Assembly (NCBI GenBank): GCA_031283145.1
Contig: JAITCJ010000049.1
Span: forward strand, 1 to 5,334
DNA from: Holophagales bacterium
GTDB taxonomy: Bacteria; Acidobacteriota; Holophagae; Holophagales; Holophagaceae
DNA: 5,334 bases
Direction: 5' to 3'
Both the position numbers and the translations under genes were made by a program. The notes under the pieces were generated by a model. That model was not told the origin of the DNA, ran no database searches, and was given only the letters and a program-made list of their open reading frames with translations. Of the stretch, positions 1-4,689 are shown piece after piece (the stretch's first letter is position 1; each line of letters begins with the position of its first letter).

Positions 1-698
1 CCGGACATCCAGCCCGGATCATCAACGATAAGGTAAATTGCCTTTGCTTCAGAACCAGGATTTGTGTATGTCAGCCGAGGCTGAAACTGCGGCAGCGTTG
101 AACTCAAACCACCGGGTACGGCCTGACCCCACGCGTCGCAGATAATCAAGCGAAACCAGCCCCGATTGGGATGCTCCAGATTGATTGTCACTGATTCCCC
201 TGGCGGAACAACAAAGCCGTAGCCTCTCCCCCCCGCAGGCAACTCTGCGTAGTCAACTATTTCGTAAGTGTCCGGCGGGATAGCCGTGACCGGAATATAG
301 CCTCTCCGGCTGATAAACATTATGTCGTTGTAAATACTGTTGTACCTGCGATTCCAGTAATTAAAAGTTGGAAAAAATCTTAACCTTGGCAATGGCCTTG
401 GGCGCACTGGTCTGTCGGGCGACTGGAACTGAGGTATCCTTGGAATATCTCCCTGGCGGACATCTTGTCTGCCAGACCTGGAATACTCAACCGGCCTTGA
501 CTGCCTGTCTGACACAGAAGATTCCGGAGTTCTTATTGGTCTTGGAGTTGCGCCCTCAGCCCTGGGCGGCCTCTGAGGCGGTGGCGTTTCTTGTCCGCCA
601 CGGTTAGCACGCGATTGTGCTGTTGAAACAACGCCGCTGGCAAACATAGTCAGCAACACGGCGATTTTTGAAAGCGTTGTTTGAAAGTTCTTGCTCAT
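1..698 (-). CDS. Exported proline/arginine-rich protein of unknown function (3' end cut off by window edge)
   Basis: A reading frame on the minus strand starts with ATG at 698-696 and stays open for 232 codons to the left edge, so the C-terminus is missing. The start is well supported: a full AAGGAGG ribosome site lies at 711-705, six bases upstream. The protein opens with a Sec-type signal peptide: Lys3 and Lys11, a hydrophobic stretch at about residues 12-24, and a likely cut after Ser-Thr-Ala27. Residues ~34-105 are low-complexity, rich in Pro, Arg, Gln and Ser. From ~108 onward the sequence becomes ordered and beta-rich, with the segments GGRGYGFVVPPG, EHPNRGWFRL and YLIVDDPGWMS. This looks like a secreted or periplasmic protein with a flexible linker and one globular domain. 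I cannot name the domain. It is divergent from the gene at 939, with a shared 240-base spacer. Being a gene is near certain; function is unknown. Confidence 0.88.
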   Translation of the reverse strand, partial: MSKNFQTTLSKIAVLLTMFASGVVSTAQSRANRGGQETPPPQRPPRAEGATPRPIRTPESSVSDRQSRPVEYSRSGRQDVRQGDIPRIPQFQSPDRPVRPRPLPRLRFFPTFNYWNRRYNSIYNDIMFISRRGYIPVTAIPPDTYEIVDYAELPAGGRGYGFVVPPGESVTINLEHPNRGWFRLIICDAWGQAVPGGLSSTLPQFQPRLTYTNPGSEAKAIYLIVDDPGWMS

Positions 699-704
699 AA
701 CGCG

Positions 705-711
705 CCTCCTT
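705..711 (-). promoter_or_regulatory. Strong ribosome binding site of the leftward exported-protein gene
   Basis: On the minus strand the bases read AAGGAGG, a complete match to the anti-Shine-Dalgarno sequence, with a six-base gap to the ATG at 698. This fixes the start of the leftward gene and shows that the rightward frame overlapping it is a shadow. Confidence 0.85.
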
Positions 712-769
712 AACAAAACAAGCAATTCAACTTCTCAAAGTTAAGTCGCTCTAACTGTAGTATAGTGTT

Positions 770-798
770 TTGTCTGGCAATTTAGTTCTGTATATATT
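770..798 (+). promoter_or_regulatory. Candidate sigma70-type promoter for the gene at 939
   Basis: TTGTCT at 770-775 (4 of 6 matches to TTGACA) and TATATT at 793-798 (5 of 6 to TATAAT) are separated by exactly 17 bases. Transcription would begin near 805 and leave a leader of about 134 bases before the ATG at 939. The region is AT-rich, so chance matches are likely. No comparably good promoter was found for the leftward gene: a TATACT at 764-759 on the minus strand has no partner at the right distance. Confidence 0.4.
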
Positions 799-802
799 AC
801 AG
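788..802. promoter_or_regulatory. 15-bp palindrome over the candidate -10 box, possible operator
   Basis: CTGTATATATTACAG has perfect five-base arms (CTGTA/TACAG) around a five-base AT centre. It covers the proposed -10 box at 793-798, where a bound repressor would block RNA polymerase. It resembles the gammaproteobacterial LexA box CTGT-N8-ACAG but has N7, one base too short, so a LexA assignment is not supported. It lies in the spacer between two divergent genes. The symmetry is seen directly; the operator role is inference. Confidence 0.25.
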
Positions 803-818
803 TTTTGATGATGCCGAC

Positions 819-860
819 CGATTTTAAAGTTTTTTCACTGTATATCCGCAACTCATTTTG
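819..860 (+). repeat. Interspersed repeat, copy A (partner on minus strand at 4501-4460)
   Basis: The core at 822-845 matches the minus strand of 4498-4475 at 22 of 24 positions: shared blocks TTTTAAAGTT, TTTCACT and TATAT separated by single mismatches. Looser similarity runs from a CCG before the core to a TTTTG after it (856-860). This copy sits in the presumed untranslated leader of the gene at 939. What the repeat does is unknown; a decayed short mobile or regulatory element is possible. Confidence 0.55.
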
Positions 861-938
861 CAAAAACTTTCTCAGAATCGTCTACGAAGGTCCTTTAATT
901 TCTTGCGCCAAGCGGCGGCAGGTTTTTTGGAGTGAGCA

Positions 939-1679
939 ATGTCAAGATTTTTATTGCCCTTTCTGCTATTCAACTACCTGGCCGCCGATGGGCTATCCGA
1001 TTTTAAGGCCGCGCTCGTACGTTACACAGCGAAATCAACTATTAAAGGGACTCTTGAAGTCCAGACATGGAGTAGGCAGGGCAAGGGTAAAGACGCGACT
1101 GAAATGAGAGGACAAGCGTCGGCTTGGGTCGAATATGGCCCTCAAGGTCTGCAAATGCGATGGAACCGCCCTTTTTTAAATCAGTTGGATCAGGAAGCGC
1201 GATTGCGTACGAAAGGTACCCCCCAGAATAACCAAGTCTCCAACGCTCTTTGGCATATGGATTTGCGAAAGACTTATGATTTGTTGGACGCTTCAAAAAA
1301 TTTGTCGCTAATACTCGAAATAGCCACCTTTCAAAGCGAAGGACTGGAGCCGTTAAATGGGCGGACAACTCGTGTTTTGCGCTTTTCTGTTCCGCAATCA
1401 GGAGTACCGGAGAGGCTTCACAGGTGGATCAAAGAATTTAACTCAACCGCAAAAATTTGGATTGACAAGGAAGGCAACCCGCTATCTTACTGGCAAAGTA
1501 CTCATATTAAAGCCCGCGCTTTCCTGGTTACTTCTTTTGAACAAACCCAGGAACAAAGCGTCACTTATTCCAGAACGGCAGACAACCTGGTATGTCTCAG
1601 CGTGGAGGAAAAACAGGAATTCGGAGGCGGGGGGGAATACAACTCAAGCAGAACGATACGCACTTTTAGCCCTCAGTGA
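939..1679 (+). CDS. Exported protein of unknown function, possibly LolA/RseB-like in fold
   Basis: This encodes 246 residues, from ATG at 939 (GGAG at 929-932, six-base gap) to TGA at 1677. An in-frame TGA just upstream at 933 excludes an earlier start. The first ~17 residues, MSRFLLPFLLFNYLAAD, form a short hydrophobic signal peptide, so the protein is probably periplasmic. The mature part alternates polar and hydrophobic residues in a way that suggests a large beta sheet: strands such as KGTLEVQTW (~36-44) and SAWVEYGPQGLQMRW (~61-75), and later AKIWIDKEGNPLSYW (~171-185). The pattern 'AKIWIDKEGNP' recalls LolA, RseB and outer-membrane lipoprotein-sorting folds, where a model substrate strand carries a 'W-I/L-D-x-x-G-x-P' turn. 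That likeness is weak and by eye only. There is one cysteine (~218) and no lipobox. It is followed by gatB after 120 bases. Gene call firm; function unknown. Confidence 0.85.
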   Translation: MSRFLLPFLLFNYLAADGLSDFKAALVRYTAKSTIKGTLEVQTWSRQGKGKDATEMRGQASAWVEYGPQGLQMRWNRPFLNQLDQEARLRTKGTPQNNQVSNALWHMDLRKTYDLLDASKNLSLILEIATFQSEGLEPLNGRTTRVLRFSVPQSGVPERLHRWIKEFNSTAKIWIDKEGNPLSYWQSTHIKARAFLVTSFEQTQEQSVTYSRTADNLVCLSVEEKQEFGGGGEYNSSRTIRTFSPQ

Positions 1680-1752
1680 CATGCAAAAATAGCAATTCCA
1701 TGTGAAATGTGCAATTTAAAATGGAGTAAAGTCTGTCAGCCGCTTGGAACAA

Positions 1753-1781
1753 TTGCGAAGCCATATCTGTTTGGCTATAAA
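1753..1781 (+). promoter_or_regulatory. Candidate sigma70-type promoter for gatB
   Basis: TTGCGA at 1753-1758 (4 of 6) and TATAAA at 1776-1781 (5 of 6) are spaced by 17 bases. The predicted transcript start, near 1788, leaves only about 12 bases before the gatB ATG at 1800, just enough to include the GAGG at 1792-1795. A very short leader is plausible but unusual. gatB could also be read from the upstream gene. Confidence 0.4.
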
Positions 1782-1799
1782 CTGGTCTTATGAGGTCGT

Positions 1800-3245
1800 A
1801 TGCGCTCAGATTACGAAACTGTAATTGGATTGGAAGTTCACGCCCAGCTCTCAACAGTGAGCAAGATGTTCTGTGCCTGCGCCAATAAATACGGCGCCGA
1901 GCCAAATACGCTGACATGTCCGATATGCCTTGGTCTGCCTGGTACGCTCCCCGCGATTAACGCCAGAGCGGTGGACATGGCCATAGCCTTTGGCCTGGCT
2001 GTCAACGCTGCGATACAAAAAAAAAGCCGCTTTTACAGGAAGCAGTACTTTTACCCCGATCTCCCAAAGGGCTATCAAATAACACAAGGCCCGGTTGCGG
2101 TGGTTGAGGGCGGTTCGCTGGAAATCCTAGGTGACCCAGCCGCGCGCGGGTCTGAAGGGAATATTCAGATCGGCATTGAGAGGGCGCACCTGGAAGAGGA
2201 CAGCGGCAAGAGTACGCACGAAGCCAAGCGCAGCCTTGTTGATTTGAATCGCGCTGGTGTGCCTTTGCTCGAAATTGTAGGCAAGCCGGAGCTTCGCAGC
2301 CCAACTGAAGCGTACAATTATCTGAAAGCCCTCCACAGATTAGTGACAGCGCTGGGTATTTGCGACGGGAATATGGAAGAAGGCTCTTTCCGCTGTGACG
2401 CCAATGTCTCTGTCCGCCCCAGGGGACAGGAAGCTTTCGGCGTCCGAGTGGAAATCAAAAACCTCAACTCTTTCCGCTATGTGCGCCAGGCACTGGAATA
2501 TGAAGTAAAGCGCCACACAGAACTGCTCAGCGCCGGTACATCGCCGGTACAGGAAACCAGAGGCTGGGACACGGAAAAGGGCGAGAGCAGGATTCAGAGG
2601 GAAAAGGCCGAGGCTATGGATTACCGTTATTTTCCTGAGCCGGACTTACCGGCGCTGGAGATTACACAGGCGGAAATAGAGGCTGTAAGGGCTTCAATGC
2701 CCGAACTTCCGTCAGCCCACAAGAAACGCTTCACCAACTCTTACGGATTAACGGATTACGAAGCTGAAACGCTCACACAATACCGAGCGTTCGCCGATTA
2801 CTTTGAAAGCGCGGCCAAGTTGTGCAATAACCCCAAACAAACCTGTAACTGGATGTTGGGCGAATTGAGCCGCGCTATTAATGAGCGGGGCGGGAATATT
2901 GAAACGCTGGGCATTTCCGCCGAGTACCTGGCCGAACTGATTTCCCATGTGGATAACAAGACAATCAATATGAACACGGCCAAAGAAGCCGTCTTACCCG
3001 CTCTGCTTGCCGGAGAAGGTAGTCCGCGTGAAATTATTGAAAAGCGCGGTCTGGCTCAGATTTCTGACGCCAGCGCCGTAGAGGCCATTGTTGACTTCGT
3101 CATGGCCGCTCATCCGACACAAGTGTCCGAACTGCGAACAGGTAACGCCAAGCTGCGCGGCTTCCTGGTAGGCCAGATAATGAAAGCCGGAAAGGGCAAG
3201 GTTAATCCGCAAACAGTGAATGAAATACTGGATCGAAAGTTATAG
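1800..3245 (+). CDS. gatB: Aspartyl/glutamyl-tRNA(Asn/Gln) amidotransferase subunit B
   Basis: GatB works with GatA and GatC to turn Glu-tRNA(Gln) and Asp-tRNA(Asn) into Gln-tRNA(Gln) and Asn-tRNA(Asn) in the cytoplasm. GatB phosphorylates the misacylated residue and then accepts ammonia from GatA. The length, 481 residues, is normal. Family hallmarks run in order: IGLEVHAQL with metal ligands Glu12 and His14; four zinc cysteines at 25, 27, 40 and 43; RKQYFYPDLPKGYQITQ; HLEEDSGK at 131-137 with Glu132/133; DLNRAGVPLLEIVGKPE; KNLNSFRYVRQALEYE from 220; DYRYFPEPDLP from 274; and a C-terminal YqeY-like tRNA-binding tail ending GFLVGQIMKAGKGKVNPQTVNEIL. The start is ATG at 1800 behind GAGG at 1792-1795, a short four-base gap, and matches the usual N-terminus. 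Just before DYRYFPEPD, the common 'MRSKEE' reads QREKAE (Gln266, Ala270), a local deviation. gatA and gatC are not in the window. Identification is certain. Confidence 0.98.
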   Translation: MRSDYETVIGLEVHAQLSTVSKMFCACANKYGAEPNTLTCPICLGLPGTLPAINARAVDMAIAFGLAVNAAIQKKSRFYRKQYFYPDLPKGYQITQGPVAVVEGGSLEILGDPAARGSEGNIQIGIERAHLEEDSGKSTHEAKRSLVDLNRAGVPLLEIVGKPELRSPTEAYNYLKALHRLVTALGICDGNMEEGSFRCDANVSVRPRGQEAFGVRVEIKNLNSFRYVRQALEYEVKRHTELLSAGTSPVQETRGWDTEKGESRIQREKAEAMDYRYFPEPDLPALEITQAEIEAVRASMPELPSAHKKRFTNSYGLTDYEAETLTQYRAFADYFESAAKLCNNPKQTCNWMLGELSRAINERGGNIETLGISAEYLAELISHVDNKTINMNTAKEAVLPALLAGEGSPREIIEKRGLAQISDASAVEAIVDFVMAAHPTQVSELRTGNAKLRGFLVGQIMKAGKGKVNPQTVNEILDRKL

Positions 3246-3331
3246 ACAACGGAACTTAAAAACAGGCTGCGCTATGTTCCCTGGTCTGGAATAGAATAGG
3301 TTTTGACCCTGAGCGAATTCAGAGGACCGCC

Positions 3332-3643
3332 ATGAACCGGGAACAAGAATCAGAAGAAAACATATCCGAAGACGCAAGCAACGAAATATATGATGAAAAC
3401 GGCGATATTCAAGTCAAGCAGGATGGCTACCGCCACGTTTATTTTGGCCAGATAGCGGATGGCCTGATACCTTACCGTCCCGGTCCATCCTTATCTACTG
3501 ATGATGAACTCAGCAGAGCCGCGCTCTCCGATCCTGCGGCCTCAGATGTGGAAAAGCAAAAACCGCAGCCCACAGCTTGGCGAATAGTCTTTTTAATAGC
3601 AATCATCAGCGTCGCCTTGGCGGTTGTATTTTGGAAAAAATGA
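3332..3643 (+). CDS. Small acidic protein with C-terminal membrane anchor
   Basis: This encodes 103 residues from ATG at 3332, with AGAGGA at 3321-3326 and a five-base gap; it begins 86 bases after gatB. The N-terminal ~27 residues are strongly acidic (many Glu and Asp, almost no hydrophobics). The middle, ~28-80, is hydrophilic with a short ordered-looking patch, DGYRHVYFGQIADGLIPYRP. Residues ~85-101 form one transmembrane helix, IVFLIAIISVALAVVFW, ending in Lys-Lys. There is no signal peptide, so the protein is tail-anchored, with its body probably on the cytoplasmic side. I do not recognise a family. Its TGA (3641-3643) overlaps an in-frame ATG (3640) of the ThiS gene as ATGA, suggesting shared transcription and perhaps coupled translation. 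A role together with ThiS is inference. Confidence 0.85.
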   Translation: MNREQESEENISEDASNEIYDENGDIQVKQDGYRHVYFGQIADGLIPYRPGPSLSTDDELSRAALSDPAASDVEKQKPQPTAWRIVFLIAIISVALAVVFWKK

Positions 3644-3657
3644 AAACAGGCTCCTCT

Positions 3658-3858
3658 ATGCGAATAATAATTAACGGCAAAACTGTTGAGGCACCGCAAA
3701 TGGATACTGTCGCCGACCTGGCGGACTGGATTGGCCTGCCCTCTTTTGGCTCCGCTGTTGAATTGAACGGCGCTGTTATAAGAAAGTCCGATCACTCGAA
3801 CACACCCTTAAAAGAAAGCGATTGCTTGGAAATTGTCAGGCTGGTCGGCGGAGGATAA
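3658..3858 (+). CDS. thiS: ThiS-type sulfur carrier protein (small ubiquitin-like, Gly-Gly tail)
   Basis: ThiS is a beta-grasp protein whose C-terminal glycine is adenylated by ThiF and turned into a thiocarboxylate; it gives sulfur to ThiG when the thiamine thiazole ring is made. From ATG at 3658 the product has 66 residues, the usual ThiS length, with the expected start MRIIINGKTVEAP, the middle helix DTVADLADWIGLP, the AVELNGAVIRKSD segment and the tail LEIVRLVGGG. An in-frame ATG at 3640 would add six residues (MKTGSS) and overlap the previous stop. I prefer 3658 because ThiS normally begins right at 'M-x-I-x-NG' and an AGG at 3648-3650 lies seven bases before it. No thiG, thiF or thiH is nearby, so it could also serve another sulfur-transfer route such as a MoaD-like one. 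Family call is firm, exact pathway less so. Confidence 0.88.
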   Translation: MRIIINGKTVEAPQMDTVADLADWIGLPSFGSAVELNGAVIRKSDHSNTPLKESDCLEIVRLVGGG

Positions 3859-3927
3859 ATCAGGCGCTCTGCGCGTTTGCCAAAAATAGAATGTGTACAA
3901 AGTATTTTAGATGAATCCGAGGCATGA

Positions 3928-4368
3928 ATGACTAAGTCATACTACGCGGGAATGGAGATTGACGCCCCGTGCGGCAGGTGCAAGATGGAAACCGGGCACC
4001 GCGTTTTATCAATAACGGAAAACATACCGGAAAAACTGATATGTGTCATGTGCGGTTCAATACACAAATTCAAGCCGGAACGCATAACAGACAACAGACC
4101 TGCAAACATTAAGGCCGCTCGCCCTTTAAGGGCTGCGCAATCGGCTCCAAAGCGTTCAGCGCCATCTTCCTCTCCTTCGCACTTCCAGAATTTAATGATC
4201 GCGGAGCGGGCGGGAGCAATCGCAAAGCCATACGGCCAGGGAATCGCCTGGGATACGGGGATGTGGATAGACCATCCTGTATTTGGCCTTGGAAAAATAC
4301 AGCATAAATCAGGCCGTAAAATTGACGTACTGTTTCAAATAGGTCTTAAAACCTTGATGGCACTATAG
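3928..4368 (+). CDS. Zinc-ribbon protein with UvrD/PcrA Tudor-like C-terminal module
   Basis: This encodes 146 residues from ATG at 3928, with GAGG at 3919-3922 and a five-base gap, 69 bases after thiS. Residues ~9-50 form a zinc ribbon: CGRC at 15-18, His24, then CVMC at 39-42 and GSIHKFKP. The two CxxC pairs are ~20 residues apart and are the likely metal ligands. Residues ~53-90 are a Pro/Ala/Ser/Arg/Lys linker, probably disordered and positively charged. The last ~40 residues contain W-I-D-HPVFGLGKI-(n)-GRKIDVLFQIGLKTLM. This follows the plan 'V-x-HPxFGxGxV ... V-x-F-x-x-G-x-KxL' known from the C-terminal Tudor-like domain of the UvrD/PcrA helicases, which in PcrA binds RNA polymerase. 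CarD-like folds are an alternative. A role linked to nucleic acid or transcription is inference. Gene call is firm. Confidence 0.87.
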   Translation: MTKSYYAGMEIDAPCGRCKMETGHRVLSITENIPEKLICVMCGSIHKFKPERITDNRPANIKAARPLRAAQSAPKRSAPSSSPSHFQNLMIAERAGAIAKPYGQGIAWDTGMWIDHPVFGLGKIQHKSGRKIDVLFQIGLKTLMAL

Positions 4369-4377
4369 TTGTTGTTG

Positions 4378-4422
4378 TTTCATATCAAAATTGCGTTCCG
4401 CAATTTTGATATGAAATTTTTT
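4378..4422 (+). terminator. Long AT-rich hairpin with T-run after the zinc-ribbon gene
   Basis: Two perfectly complementary 18-base arms, 4378-4395 and 4399-4416, flank a three-base loop TTC. They are followed at once by six T (4417-4422), the layout of a Rho-independent terminator for rightward transcripts, ten bases after the stop at 4368. Only five of the 18 pairs are GC, mostly at the loop end, and the stem is longer than usual. On the minus strand the hairpin is followed by CAACAACAAC rather than a T-run, so it would not work the same way for birA. Confidence 0.7.
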
Positions 4423-4459
4423 GAGGCTGTCTCCAAATAATGTGATAGCAGTTCAACTA

Positions 4460-4501
4460 CAAAAGTGGAATTGCATATATAGTGAAACAACTTTAAAACG
4501 G
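4460..4501 (-). repeat. Interspersed repeat, copy B (inverted relative to copy A at 819-860)
   Basis: Read on the minus strand, 4498-4475 matches 822-845 at 22 of 24 positions, and the similarity continues weakly through CAA and TTTTG to 4460. It lies about 190 bases downstream of the birA stop, in the same direction as that gene, and about 130 bases past the zinc-ribbon gene. No target-site duplication or transposase is visible. Confidence 0.55.
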
Positions 4502-4689
4502 TACATTGCCCTGTGCCTTTCGTCTGCGCTACCGTTCCGTTTTTAATGGAGTCAAGTGCCGTAAGTCACTGTCGTTGCCCCGCAACGCCAGCGCCAACGG
4601 CGATTTGCCTCCATTCCTGTCGGCGGTTCGCGTAACGAAGGCGCAACCTTGAAACGAAGTGCTTCCCACTTGAATAAATAGGATGATTT

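Larger units (their letters stand above)
4369..4689. other. Gene-free stretch of 321 bases holding a hairpin terminator, a repeat copy and a structured block
   Basis: It lies between the converging zinc-ribbon and birA genes. It holds the hairpin at 4378-4422, the repeat copy at 4460-4501 and a further block, about 4505-4660. Partly open frames cross it on both strands (plus 4486-4635; minus from inside birA to 4529), but none has a credible ribosome site or recognisable protein. Alternative stems exist: AACGGTA (4497-4503) pairs with TACCGTT (4530-4536), and AAAACGG (4495-4501) with CCGTTTT (4537-4543). Base composition of 4505-4660 is richer in GC than the AT-rich part before it, so the block may be a different kind of sequence, for example a decayed mobile or repeat unit. 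No tRNA or known RNA gene is seen. Confidence 0.5.

Noticed and set aside
368..607. Rightward reading frame of 79 codons starting ATGGAAAAA-like
   Set aside because: Translation of the opposite strand gives a signal peptide, a proline-rich linker and an ordered domain behind a perfect AAGGAGG site, so this frame is a shadow of that gene. Its own upstream region has no convincing ribosome site.
788..802. LexA (SOS) box
   Set aside because: The spacing between CTGT and ACAG is seven bases, not the required eight, and neither flanking gene is a known DNA-damage gene.
805..1107. Rightward frame of 100 codons beginning in the divergent spacer
   Set aside because: It overlaps the better-supported gene at 939 in another frame, lacks a ribosome site and includes repeat copy A, so its peptide is probably not real.
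3246..3657. Thiamine (TPP) riboswitch upstream of thiS
   Set aside because: The space before thiS is filled by the coding sequence of the tail-anchored protein, and the 86 bases before that gene show no TPP-riboswitch-like conserved segments.
3859..3927. Hairpin GCGC-TCT-GCGC after thiS as a terminator
   Set aside because: Four base pairs and no T-run of useful length; too weak to support.
4423..4440. GAGGCTGTCTCC as an insertion-sequence end
   Set aside because: It looks like the ends of some insertion sequences, but no inverted partner and no transposase fragment is present in the window.
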